This document shows positions 47,157 to 60,127 of a stretch of 64,000 nt of DNA, piece after piece; position 1 is the first letter of the stretch; each line of letters opens with the position of its first letter. Origin of the DNA: Durusdinium trenchii. Taxonomy: Eukaryota; Sar; Dinophyceae; Suessiales; Symbiodiniaceae. Below the pieces are notes generated by a model that saw nothing but the letters and a program-made list of their open reading frames with translations, had not been told where the DNA came from and searched no databases. The stretch is taken from NCBI GenBank assembly GCA_963970005.1, contig CAXAMN010021396.1:267833-331832 (forward strand). Direction: 5' to 3'. The translations under genes and the position numbers were made by a program.

Positions 47157-50100
47157 ATGTCGGTTGCAGCGTCTTCGAAACATGATGGTGAAGTACCAGT
47201 ACCTCCTGAAGGCTTTGAGCTGCCTGACAAGTACAAGGTCAAGCGCTGTTGGTATTGCAAAGCATGGTCTACAAGCCCATCACCATGGCATCTACGTGAC
47301 ACACCACTCAGTGCATGGCATCCACTCATTCCATGGGGTCGAGGGTCTCGTGCAAAGCCAATCTCAGATACCTGCAAGATTTGTGTTATTGTTCCTTACT
47401 TGAACACAAAACATAGTTTGCAAGATTTTTGTTTGTGGAGCGTTGTGTTGTTTTGTTTGGAGGAAGTTTGAGAAAAGACATGACAACTTGTCACTTCAGG
47501 TATGGACTCAGGGTGGGTGGGAAGCAGAATGGATGACGGAGGACAAGTTTCGCAAAGCAGTACAACAAAATGCAGCGCTGCTACATCCTTTTCTTGTATC
47601 TTTGAACTGAACCTCCTGTACATGTTTCCCTTGTGTATTTGTTTGCATATGAATATTTACAATTATATATGTCACTGTATCACAAAAGGGTGCTTGTGAG
47701 CATGCCAAGGCAGTTCGAACAAGGGTCATCAAGATGAAACAAGCTGACCCTACTGCTCGCTTTCGGCTGGAGAAGCTAGGCATTACCAAAGACGCTGTCG
47801 AGACTGCAGAGGTTGGTGAGCGCGGCCTTGAGAGGCCTGAAGAATATTGGGTTGAATTGGACAAATACGAAGCAGATCCGGCAAATCCCTCAGTGGAGCC
47901 TTGTGACTATGTCTATGAGTTGGTGGATGGAGTCATGAAAGCTGGCGTGCCTTGCATTGTGGTAGGTTTTTTTTTTTTGTGCTTTAAGGCTTTAAGGCTT
48001 TAACTTAATACATAGTGCACTATACTTTGGCGTGAAACCACAACAGGTAAATGTGCTCACTGGCAAGGCAGGGTGGCATAAGCGCATCCATAGGGACTAC
48101 AACACTGTAGCTAAGAAGACAACGTTGACAGATGACATCGAGATCTGTGAGGACGCTACAAACAAGATCCATACAGCGGCGAAGTCCATTGTGCTGAAAC
48201 GCAAGGCTGCCACTTTGTCTTTGCCACATCCAAACCAACATGTGGCTTCATCATCCTGTTCAGTTTCTACTCCAGCAGCAGCGCCTGAGCGAGAAGAGAC
48301 CAACACCAGGAACACAGGACAGTGTCTTTAAACTTTAAACTTTAAACACTTTGACTTTGAACTTTAAACTAACAGCGTTGCAAGTTGCAACTAAAAAACT
48401 ATTGATTGAGTACAATAATAGACATTACTATACTATTACTTATTGTGACACTTTTTTCGTTGTTGTATATACTCTAGTCAGGAGTCGACGACAACAAGTC
48501 AGACAGCGAGGAAGAAGAGGAGCAATTGTCGAGCAGCCTTATCACTATGCTGAAGCAATATCATCCAGCAGGGCCAGAACGAGCAAACTCAGCTGGTGCC
48601 AAATCAAAAGCCAAGTCAGCTGCACCTCCCAAAGAGCCAGCTGCAGGCAAGGCAACTATACCCAATTCAAAGGCTCGCAAGGCAACTCCAGCAGCGGTGA
48701 CAACTTTGAGGACAACTATTGGCAACGCAGGATCAACCAAGCGCAAGATTGCTGACGGCAACGGCATCAATCTTGAGGCTGCAGCATCAAAAGCGGTCAG
48801 ACTCGACATCAGCGATGGATTGTCTGCTGCTGACAAGGAAATTGTCGATTCCTTTGAGAACAAGTTTGCCAAGCTGAAGATTGTGGATCCACCACTATCT
48901 GAGCCTGCTTTCAAATCCAAAATCAATGAGCTTCTTTCAAGCTGTCATTCATTTCTTGGCGAAATCAAGACTAAGAAGCGGTCAGCATCACGGAGGAACA
49001 ATCAAGACGATCAACTTGTGGCAGCGCTGGAGGCAATGGAAGAAGATGTGCAGGACCATGTGAAAATTCTCAAGTGTACATTGGCAAATCTTTGTGTAGC
49101 TTTAAGCTTTAATATTTTGTCTTGAGTGTATTGATTGAATTTGACCACTTTTACTGTAAGTTTCAAGTCTACAGCTTGAATGAATCGCAGTAAAACCTTA
49201 GTTTAGTTGTGTTAGTCTTGGGCAAGTGAAGTGTTTTGTTTGTTAAGTGAAGTGTCAACAAAGGTGTATTGGGCTCTGCACAAGTTGATACTACTACAAC
49301 ATTGGTGGCCATGGTGGATGATGCTACATCTCGTTTGGGATGCACATTCAACCATGCAGTCATGCGGAAGGCACTCAAGAGTCTTGTGAACCAGGATGTT
49401 CAGGTATCTGCTTGGGAGAATTTGACCAATGTGACAAAGAAGACCCTTGATGCTCGCTTCATTCCTGACAGCAACAGCAAAGATGTAGTAGACGCTGATG
49501 ACTTCTACATTATCCTCTTGACTCAAACATTTCAGAAGCTTACAAAGCTGGCGTCCAACAAGCTCAAACACAAGGACTTATGTCAAGTCAACATTGAACA
49601 TATTTTCCAATGTTCATAGTTGTGTAAAACTTAAACTTATGAGTCTTATGATATGCGAAATTAAGTTAAGTCAAGTTTGTTTTAGTTAATTGCTCGTCGG
49701 CTGGTTGCAGGAGAGCGTATTTTGCGCTGTCAACAAAGTGGAAATGGAATCGACACTTGCGTTTTTGTCTGCTCTTGAGAGTGCATCATCCACACCAGAT
49801 CGGCTGAAGACAGATGTCTCTCAGATTGTCCTTGTGTTGCGGGCAGACACAGCAGATGTATCGGAAGTGAGCAATGCAGTGCAAATGATTGAATCAATCA
49901 AAAGGTCGACTGAGGCGATTCTTGCACACATTTAGACCAATTAAGCTTTGGGGGTTGTAGGTGCAATAGTCTAAAAGTCCAAAATCCAACCTCTCATCAT
50001 CGTCACCTTATTGAAATTTAACATTGAACAGTTCATACACAAATCAAATCAACAACAACCAAGGATCAAAGCATACCCTCTTGCATTTAGCTTCCTGAGC

Positions 50101-52943
50101 ATTAATTTGGGCATGAAATTCATCAAAGAGGCCAAGGATATTGTAGCAGACAGGAAGGAAAACTTCAGCGACGCAGAAGAACTCGACAGCAAGCTCAGTG
50201 AGATGAATCAGCTGAAGCTCACTGACGATAAGTCGCTCTTGATTATGTGTCTTGGCAATTTGTTTGAAGTAAAGTTTATGATTAATTATTTATGATGGTT
50301 GCATGTCAATCTTAATTTGTATATTGAAAATTGTATCTTAATGTATGTTGTTTGAGGTTGAAGCAAGTCTAATGAACATCTGAGCCACAAACTCCCTTCA
50401 GGGCAAAAACGCTTGGACCCTTGCACGATGTATGTCACCGCATTGTGAGCAACAAGCAGCTTGCAAAAGCGATGGGCTATGATGTTCTGAAAGCAAAGCA
50501 GGACAAGATCAAGGCTTATACTCTTGACGTGATTGTGTTCTGTTGGCAGCATCAGGTGCACTTGGTGGAATTATATAAAACGGTTGTCTAGCTTTTGTGT
50601 TGATTCTGATTCTTACTTTTGTCTTATTTTAGTTATTTTTGTGATGCAATTCTCAATGCAATCAGGTAACTCCATGGATTGCAAAAGCGACTGCAGCTGC
50701 CTATGAATGTCGAGCCATCCCTGATGCGAGTGTCCTTGGCAAATGGCCTGTGGTTGAATGTCTCTCTTGCCTGGAAGCTTTCCAGCCTGCTTCCTCCTTG
50801 CTCAACGCCATTGCTGTAATTGGGAAAACCATCACATACATTAGAGGTGGTTCAGCGAGTGATGAGACCGATGTACTCAAGTTGCATGAGCAAATTCACA
50901 AGGAGCTCACGCAGTCTGTAGTGCAGTTTGAGGACATGGGTTCAGAGTTCAGAAGTTTGAGGATATGATTAGCTAAGCTCAATGAATGTTAATGTGGAAT
51001 CTAGAATCCCATGTAAATGTAAACGGTTATAAGTTTATATAGAAATGGCACTATACATTACACTACTCCTTGTTGGTCATTGAAGAATCAACTATAATTC
51101 TGACCAGCCAGAAATTGAAGGACAAGGTTCTGAAGCCTTGCATCAACATCACTGGTGTCCCGAAGAATGATTTGGATGCTGTCTCAATCAAGAAATCATT
51201 GCATGAGTTTTCTTCAGCTCTTGCGACTGCTGAGTGTGGGATCATGAAGAAGGGAACCCAAAAGCACCAATCCAGCATTGGGATGTACCTGAACTCTATG
51301 AACTTGAACATGACCGGTGAAGGCTGGGAGAAAGAGGTGGAAAGTCCTTTGGACTTTGATGATGCTCTTCATCATTGTGAGCAAGTTTCTCTTCGATCAG
51401 CTTGTCTTGACGAGGATGATGAGTTGCGGGGCATTGGATTGTCTGCTGCCGTTCTTGCGAAAAGCCTGTTCGAGCTAGGACTTGTGTTTTAGTTTCAAGT
51501 GTTTCAAGTTTCAAATTGCAAGTTTCAAGTTTCAACTTTTCACCTTTCCTAGCCTGTAGTTTTTAAACTTTAAACATTTAAATTTATTTCAATTCGAGAG
51601 GATCAGGTTCCAAATTGGACATGACAAGTTGACAAGTTGTTTTTGTGGTTGAAGGACGATCTTATCTTGCACTGAAGAAAGAAACGTGTCCTAGCGCTTC
51701 AAAAGAACGGCTTCCATTCCTTTGCGCTTCCGCCTTCAGTATGGAGCTTGTGGTGCTGAGGGCCTTCAGTGACTATGAGTCGATGGCTAACACCATTGGA
51801 CAATTCCTTGCCCATGAATCTTGTGCGCCAGACTTGGTTGGTATCGAGAAGACAGTGAATTTGAATCACAGAGACACCGCGAGTGCAGTGGCACATAGTG
51901 TGCAGTACCAGGACAGCACCGCACAACTGTGGTTAGCTTTTTGTTTGACTCAAAGTTCAAAGAGATAAGTTATATATATTTAACTACTTATCTACTATAT
52001 TATATAGAATACTCTATTTGTGTTTAGTCAAGTTTGGGGTAAACTCTTTCTGTATAGTAATTAGTAGTTAGTAATAACAATAATAGTAGGTGTGTATAAT
52101 CACACCCAATTTGGACATAGCAATGTGGACCACACTTCCTGCAGGCCGAACAACTTCAAGCACTATTGATCAAAAATGACGAATTGAACTTGCCTTTTGC
52201 AAACAGCTTGGAGTACACAGGGGATGAGCAGGACAACAAAGTCATTCGGAGCTACATCAGTGGACTTGATGAATTGAATCAGAATCAGAAAACGATGGTA
52301 TCTATTTCCAGCCAATTGCAGCATGCTCTGAACACTGCCAAGGAACCTTGGCACTATTCAGACTCAGTCTCATCAACCAATAACATTAATTCAACTCAAT
52401 GATTTTCATATTAAATATTAAATCATGTTACTTGATAACTTGTTGTTTTCATCACTAGATGAAACACTGAAACACCTGATGCTGGACAAGCATGCTCCAA
52501 CTTCAGCCAAGGAATGCAGGGCCTTGCTTGATGGGAAAATGGATTGCACATCGTTGGCTGACATCATTCACAAGGCACTTCAGCAAAATAGATATTGAAC
52601 TAACTAGTTATACTATATGTGTGTGATTCGTTCAAGTTCAAGCCAATCACTCAGTGTTCTTGTGGGGTTCTTGGATTTTTGCCCACCTGTGGAGACCCCA
52701 TGACACCATGACAATGAGGCAGATGCAGCGTATCACAATCAGGTCTCGTTGTTGGCAATCGCGACATTGATGAACATTCTGTGTAGCAAACGGTGGCACA
52801 AAGCCATTGAACAAAAACTTGCCCCTCCTGAGAATCTCAGGAAAGATTTCAAGAAGACAATGTCTACAGCTAGGGAGCTAGGTTTATCCTTGCCTGCCAA
52901 ATTGCAGGCGATTGCTGCTAGGCATTCTGGTGGTGGCGATTAA
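47157..52943 (+). CDS. Element gene 4: large many-exon protein with CxxC pairs (unrecognised)
   Basis: ATG 47,157 starts MSVAASSKHDGEVPVPPEGF; exon 1 holds two CxxC pairs (CWYCKAW and CKIC), a plausible zinc-binding module. Introns that join in phase include 47,385-47,499, 47,596-47,688 and 47,962-48,046, all GT-AG. Further exons are about 48,478-49,070, 49,264-49,600, 49,710-49,935, 50,110-50,270, 50,400-50,555, 50,667-50,940, 51,070-51,492, 51,650-51,940, 52,146-52,365, 52,460-52,600 and 52,742-52,943 (ends AARHSGGGD-stop). The middle is Lys/Ala/Ser-rich with an acidic run (DSEEEEEQ). Later exons are helical and Leu/Lys/Asp/Ser rich, without a family I can name. It reads as an intact gene of well over 1,000 codons. 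It could be a DNA-binding or structural partner of the element. Confidence 0.5.
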
Positions 52944-53980
52944 ATGGCAAACAGTTCTTTATACTTTTTGTAAATCTTAGATCAAATCAAGTCTTAACTT
53001 AACACTTGTTTGTGTGGCGTTTTATGTTTACTTGTGCGCTGTGTTTGTTTCAGTAGTTTCAATTCTATTGTTCAATTCAATGATTAATTCAATGTTCAAT
53101 TGATTGATGTTGATTCGAGTTTGCTGGATATGACTAGACTTGTGACTTCTAGCACCACCACTGAGCCTAGCTGTCAAATCGTCACTGTACTGTTGGGCTC
53201 ATCTTGCCTTCAAAGTTGAGGATGAGCTCTTGCGCTCGAGTTTGGGTTGCGACTCTTGCGCAAAAGTTCCAATGCTGACTAGGTTGGTGGCCACTAGGTT
53301 GCGGTCACACTGTCCACAAAAAGTGGATGCTGGGTATGCAAGTTGTCAGTAGAGTATGTGTGTGTCAGCTGCCCATGAACAACATATACTGAGTCTGTAT
53401 ATATAATATATATTTATTTATATTTTATATCCTTAGTCTAGCCAGTTTTGATAGTTCATATCATATCATAAGTTACAAGTTACAAGTTGTTGTTTTGTAG
53501 TTTGAGGCAGTTGATGACTCCTGGCATTTGCTGCACCTAATTCAGGGTCGGTTAATCCGAAATCCAATCTAGACGCAGTTTCAAGCAAACATAAATAGTG
53601 AAGAGACCATGGATTGGACCAAATTCATTTTGGCTCCAAGCCCAAAGAGAAGTTGAAGTTAGTCGATGCAAAACTGAGTGCCTTCCTCTTAGACTCTTTG
53701 GCTTGCATATGTGAAGAAGGTCAACCGCTTCCGATCATTACAGTAGATGTTTCTGATTCACGAGCTTTTTTTTAAGTCAAAATTCGATTCATATGTGTTT
53801 CCTCATTCCATCCGGAGTTAAGGATCAAATGCATCATCAAATGAGTGTTTTACTAGTGTGACAGTGTGACACTAACACTTGACAATTGATATTGATTGAT
53901 TTGCTTACCATTTATCGTCTCTTCTTGTGCCACTGTTTGGTGTTTGGACATTTAGCATTTTCGTTTGACCCGTTGTGGCA
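52944..53980. other. Spacer before the methyltransferase gene
   Basis: AT-rich, no ORF accepted. Includes a TA tract near 53,398 and a spliced-leader-like word at 53,626-53,640 (CATTTTGGCTCCAAG). Presumed promoter region of the next gene. Confidence 0.4.
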
Positions 53981-53982
53981 TC

Positions 53983-56900
53983 ATGGGCAAAAGGGCAGCT
54001 ACACCACGTCCAAAGCCTGCTCCCAAGATAAAAGCTGCCAAGGCAGCAGCCAAGCCTAAGCCTAAGCCTAAGGCCTTTGGTAAAGCAAAGGCAGTTCCCA
54101 AGGCGAAAGCAATCGATGAAAGGATTCCTATTTTGCCTAAAGAAGAACAGGAGAAGTACAAACAGCGATGGGCAAGCTTTTTGACTTCAGCCCTTTGGCC
54201 AAGTAATCTACTAGGTGGACGTTGAGCAGCAAATGCTTACTTACAAGCAACAGACTTGACAGGTTCAGTGCAACTTCAAACAGCTTTGTTCATCTCAATT
54301 TCAATCTCAATCTCAAGTAAGGCGAAACCTGCTGAGACACCGCTTCCTCTTCAGTCTGGGCCGTCATCTTCCGATGCTGGCATGGATGCTGCAGCAACTA
54401 TTGATGAAACTCGTTCAACTATGACAGAGGCCTTGGAGACCCTTATGGATGCAGACATGAGCACAATGGCAACTTTGACGCAACACCATGCAACAATAAC
54501 TTAGACTTAAACTAAACTAAACTTAAACATATTCTTATATTGCTCAGTTCATCATACATGGTCTATAGTTGAGTTTGCTTGATTGCAGCGACAATCGCTC
54601 ACGGTTGAATCTTCTACAACAGCGGACAACCAGGATGAAACCATGCTGACAAACGAGCATGACAACGGCGACCATGATGATCGCGATGCAAACGATGCTG
54701 CTGATGATCATGATGATGTGCGCTCTGCTGATTCAGACTTTGACAGGAAGCTGAATATATCATTGGCACACCCGCGACTTCAAGACTATGTAGACTATGT
54801 CAGAAGCCAAGAAGGACTTGACGAATCAGAATGGAAATTTGCAGATGATGACCTTGGAGATGCGATTGAAGATGTTGCTGGGTTTGAGCGATGGTTGCAT
54901 GAACAGGGGATGACATTGACGGCACCTTCTACATCGGCAGAGAGGGAGACTAGTTCAAACCATGTATCCGTATCAGAGAACAAACAAGAAGAGTCAGAGC
55001 AACAAATATCAGAGAACAAAAAAGAGTCAGAGCAACCTGTTCAGACTGAGAGACCAACACATGTACAAGTGCCAGCAACTGAACAAGTTGATCCAGGACC
55101 AGAAACAAACATAGACAATGAAAAGAAAGAGCATGAGAAAGTTGACTCTGAGAAAACCGTGACTTGTAGTGAGAACGAGAAAAAGACTGAAGAACAAGGC
55201 ACTGGATGCAAGGATGATGACGAGAAACCAAACCAGGCTGATCATTATGATTGTCAGGATGAGGCACGCAAGGTACGCAGCTATCTTCGTTCACTTCCAG
55301 AAGCACCAGAACTGGTTGAAGTTGACGCTCGAGACATTCTTGGCACAGCTGCAAAGGCTAGCGGCTACACTCTGTGCATGTGTGTGCGCTATATTATATG
55401 CAGATTGTTTGCTTATATAAACTCTGTGCGCCCTAGTTTACGGTGTACAGTAGTCTACAGTTTAACAGGCTGCTTTGGACAAGCTTGCAGGTCATGATGC
55501 AGAAAGCCAAGATCAAGTATGGAGATGTATTGGCGGCCAAGATTCGAGCTCTACCAAAAGAGATAGCAGTTGGGGACTATTTCTCTGGTTCTGGAGCCTT
55601 TTCATTGGTGTCTCATGCCGCTATCAATGCAATCTCTGCGATGTTTCCAGACGAGGCAGAAGAGTTGGAGGCAGACTGGCAAACACACTTGGTTCAACTC
55701 TAGACTCGACTCTAGACTCTATTCATTCTATAGATTCTATTCGATTCTCTCTATACTATACTATGCTAATGCTGCTAAACTAAACTAAAGTTACTTAACT
55801 ATGTGCCATCTGGTCTTTACTTTTTTGTGTATGTTTCTGTTTCAGCGAGTTGACCACTTCTGTTTGCTGAACTAGTCCAGGTCAAGCACGAGTTTATGGC
55901 AGAAGTGGTGCCATTTAAGCAAAAGTTTCTTCTGGCGGCACTTCCCAATGTAGATGTACCAGATTGCTGTCTTTTTTCTGATGCCAAAACAGTTTTCACA
56001 GAAGAGCGCCAGTGCTTGCGTCATGAAAATTGCATTGGAGAGCCTTTTATTCAACTTAGGTAGCCTTTACTTTACATTGCACAGCACACAACCTGTTGTA
56101 TAGTTTGGTATTGTTTTGTTTTGAGTTTTGATTGATATATGATGTGTTTGCTATCTGCTGCTCACTTAGCTCGACGCCATACTTAAGGACATGCCCGATA
56201 GTCTGACTTGCTTCAACGGGGGGTTCAGCTGCAAGTCGTTTTCCAAGCTGAACAATGACTATGAAGCGTTCAAGCGTGCTTTAGCTGACCAAATGGAGGA
56301 CATGAGTTAGATACTAGCTACATAATGTGTAAGTCGAATCAATGATCAAATTTAGATTCAAACCTCTAGCGATTGAGGTGATGTATTATTGTATAACTGT
56401 ATGGTATGGCCATCGCTTCATTTGATCTCTTTGTGGACATTTGATTGTCGCCGCCAGGATTCCAGCAGCTTTCAAACTTTCAAGTGCTGCCTTGAGGTGC
56501 TCCAAAACATCCAGTGTGATTTTTTTGTGCTGGAAAATGTTGACTTGGAGGAGAGCGAAAACTCTGATGGAGCCAACAACCTTGAATTGATCTTGAAAGG
56601 ATTGGATGATGCAGGATACCAGACCAAATGCTACAAGCTGATCAGCTCAGACTTCAGTGTACCGCAGCGAAGGGTGAGGCTCTACTTCCTTGGCTTTCAT
56701 CGGACGAAACAACCCCAAGTGACGTTCGACATGGTTGACCAGAATTTGGAGCTTTTCAGAAGCACTCCTCTTCATCCGGACATTCAGATTCAATTTGATT
56801 AGAGTTGTTTGTTGGTTATTGGCAGTTATTGACATCGAATTTATTTCAAGTTCAAGATTCAAGTTTCAAGTTTCAATATTCTAAACTTAAACTTCTAGAT

Positions 56901-59508
56901 TCTAAACAATTTCACTTCATTTGTTGAGTTGCAGTTTGCTTGGGTGTCCGCTTGGGAACTTGGAACTGCATCTGTAGCCTGTAGCCTCACTAGTCACTGG
57001 ACACTAATGAACCAGGCACCATTGACCAATACTATACGCTACTTATCACCCATCATTATCACTTCATTCAACCTAACTATCACCAATGAGACTGCCTACT
57101 ACCACTATTGCTACTGCTGTTACTTCCTGTTCAGTTCAATTTTCATTCACAGACTATTGGTACCTGTACTAACTACTAACTACGTACCTATCCAACCCAA
57201 TGTAAAATGACATGTCCTGCTGTTCTTCATCTTCTGATGTTGATGTTGCTAAAATGTGCATTTGCAAAAAAAGAGACAGGCCCTGAATTGCACTGGGCTG
57301 CACTTCCATGAGTCAACTAGCCTACTATTTTCTATCAACTGCCAACCAACTATGAAGTGTAGCTGTGACTGCTGTATTGAAGCTTCAGTGGTCTTAAATC
57401 TTAAAGTCTTTCATGCGGTGTCATAGTTGTCACCTGGAAGAATAGAAACTTGCAACTTGCAACTGCTTAATTTAGTAGTTTATTATTACTAGTACTATTA
57501 CTATAACTATTAACTATTAACCTTTGGAATTGAATTGCAGTCCTGCTACACTCTAACTCTAACTGTACACTACACTTTAGTTTGTTTGAGCTGCTCTCAG
57601 GTGATTTGGTTTGATTTAATTTGATTAAAAATAAAATAAATCAATAATTAATATACATAGTGACTTGACTTGACTGAACTAAAGAATCTCTTACAACTTA
57701 CAACTTACAACGCCTTATGTTTTCAGCGGCAGCAGTTTTGTGTGAGGTTCAATTCAAAAGTCTAAGGACCTACGGACCTACCATTCATATCTATAATATC
57801 ATATTTATCTATATAAATCTTCTGGCTTTCAGTAGCCAAACCGCTGCGCCTGAGGATGCGTTTCTTCTGGCGGATGATCACCCTGCTGTCACATGCGAAC
57901 TCCAACGTAGAACTCTGATGAGACAACGGGCAGAAGCAAAGGAGTCAGAGAAGGATAAGGATACCAAAATCAAGCAAAGTAGGAAGCGTGATGCAGCCGC
58001 TGAAACTAGTGAGGTCAAATCCAATGAGAGAGATAACAAGGAGAAGGAGAATATCAAATGGCAAACGAATCATCAACAACTTGCTGAATTGCGCACCTTG
58101 GTTTGAATGAATCTTGAATCTTAATCTTAATTTAATCTTGAATCGTAAATATTGAATTTCGAATCGAGTCTTGAGTTCCATTGAATTATATTTATTGAGC
58201 CAATTGAGTCACGAATCTACCTCAATCTCATGATTGGACTATATACCAGTGGTAGTTCATTCTTTGAAAGTTCTTTGTGATCTACTGCTCACTACTAGCG
58301 TGTGGCAAGCTGCGTTGCTTCAGGTGGTATCCAATGGCCTTTGGTGGTGCCTGATCATGTGGCAAGTCTGCCATGGTTTGGCACTCTGAGCGCAAGGGAG
58401 CAGGAGGCGTGTTTCTGTTTGCTTGGGTTTCAGTGTCACAGTGTCAGTGTCAACTGTCAACTCAACTTTCAACTTTCAACTAGACTCTAGACTCTAGAGG
58501 AAGTGATGAAGAGCTTGGGTAGTTGAATTTGTCAAAAATAAAAAATCAAAACCTCTGCACGCTGCAGGTTTACCTTTTCACGCTCAATGAGCAAATGACC
58601 TTGGCACAGAGTGGTAAACCACCAATTGGCTTTGCAGACCTATACCACAGTGCAAGCAGGACAGCAGTATCTGGAAAAGAGGTGCTCGCAAAGGGTTTCA
58701 GAAATAGGACATCTATCGAACCACAATTGCAATTTGCAATTTTGAATTTTGGAATCATGACTCATGAATCATGAATCAGTTAAGTTTTGAATTTTGAATC
58801 TATGTCAAAGGTTGCAAGTTGCATGCAAAGAAGTCAGTGACAGTGAAAGTGAACTCCTTCTGGAGGTCCTTGTGACAATCCTTCCTTCGTCAAAGATCAT
58901 GCACATGGACCGCAAGCGTCTACTACTAGGCATGGCGTGGAACTGTGAAGCGTGGTATGGGACCAAACTTGACTTGAACTTGAACTTGAACAATTATATT
59001 TATATTATGTATTTGTTTTATATTTTATATTGTTTTAGCTTTTTTGTAGATTATAGATTCTAGATTATAGATTGTTACTGCTGCATATTGTATATTTGTT
59101 GAATATTGGATTGGATTCTGGCAGGCCGTGAACTACTTGCTTTGCAGGGCCTGCAGTACAGCGACACTGTATTGAACTGCTTCTCTGAGCACCAGCTGTC
59201 AGACATTGCTGGCAACGCGCAATCTAGTGCAATTAATTGTGTACTTTCGATTCTAGTTTATACTTCTGTGAGCTTCAGTCTCTTTCATGTGGTTTCACTG
59301 CATGTGTTTACCGAACCACTCTCCAAGGTACACTGGAACAGTATGCCTTGCCGTATTTTTGGCTGGCCTCATTGAGCTGTCGTTCTCTACTGCGAGTGAA
59401 TCAGAAGAAGAAGATGAAATTGCCAATATGGTGAATCAGTTGCTCGACACTCTCAGACTGGCCGACTCTCAACCAGCTGAACTTCAACAGTTAGTAAATA
59501 AGTTATGA
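53983..59508 (+). CDS. Element gene 5: C5 cytosine methyltransferase-family protein
   Basis: Exon 1 (53,983-54,171) starts MGKRAATPRPKPAPKIKAAK, a Lys/Pro/Ala tail like a DNA-binding linker. Exon 2 starts at 54,322; exon 3 (54,589-55,350) is acidic. The catalytic half follows: FSGSG at 55,581 (motif I), GGFSCKSFSKLN with Cys at 56,230-56,232 (motif IV, with FSC instead of PPC), FVLENVD at 56,533 (motif VI), SVPQRRVRLYFLG at 56,665 (motif VIII), and LLALQGLQYSD then DIAGNAQSS at 59,211 (motif X). Exons at about 57,840-58,105, 58,300-58,420, 58,569-58,700 and 58,804-58,970 probably form the target-recognition region. Several introns are GC-AG and phase 0 (54,172-54,321; 55,351-55,490; 55,671-55,880). 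No frameshift or stop breaks the core. It would methylate cytosine in DNA using S-adenosylmethionine; a tRNA target is less likely but not excluded. Confidence 0.78.
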
Positions 59509-59920
59509 AGTTATGATTCTAATTTTGATTCTACATTCTAGATTCTAGATTCAAGATCCTACGACTCTACAATCTCTAGAGTTTGCACGAGAGTCACGAG
59601 AGGTTGATATTCGTTGCATTGCATTGTATGCTGTGTGTTGTGGAAAGCGACATCTGCCTACTAGCCGCTAGAAGTTACAGCAAACTAAGGCTTGCGAGTC
59701 ACGCAGTTTCAACGGCTGAGACGGCGACATGAGCGCGCAGAGGTTTGCATCCATCTACTCCCGAACAGAGGTGAGTAGATGCGCTTGAATCGAACTTGAA
59801 CTGAACTTGAAATGGTGTTTGCTCGCACAGTCCAAAGGCAAACATGAACAGACTTGTACGTGGCCGATTGGGGTCGGCAAAAAGGAGTGGTGAGTCAGCA
59901 GCATGTGATTGTTGATTTTT
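59509..59920. other. 3' flank of the methyltransferase gene
   Basis: Begins AT-rich with TCTAGA-type words (59,536-59,552) and changes to mixed composition from about 59,690. No gene seen. Confidence 0.35.
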
Positions 59921-59924
59921 TTGT

Positions 59925-60065
59925 GCATGATCGCACTGTACAACTGATTGCGCAACCATACCGTGCGATCGCACAAAGGACTGCACAACTGCATCGTGTG
60001 TCGCACATGGGACTGTACGACTGTACCGTACGATCGCACGAGTGATCGTACAACTGACCGTTTGA
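59925..60065. repeat. Right subterminal degenerate repeat array
   Basis: Repeated GATCGCAC/GTGCGATC and ACTGTACAACTG-like words. The unit is less regular than in the left array and the sequence is not its inverse, but both share GCGAT/ATCGC words. Probably terminal binding sites of the element (inference). Confidence 0.6.
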
Positions 60066-60127
60066 ACGCTCATGTCTTCTGTATACCCTCACTGCTCTCC
60101 ATGTCAAGACTTTTCAACTTCCAATGG

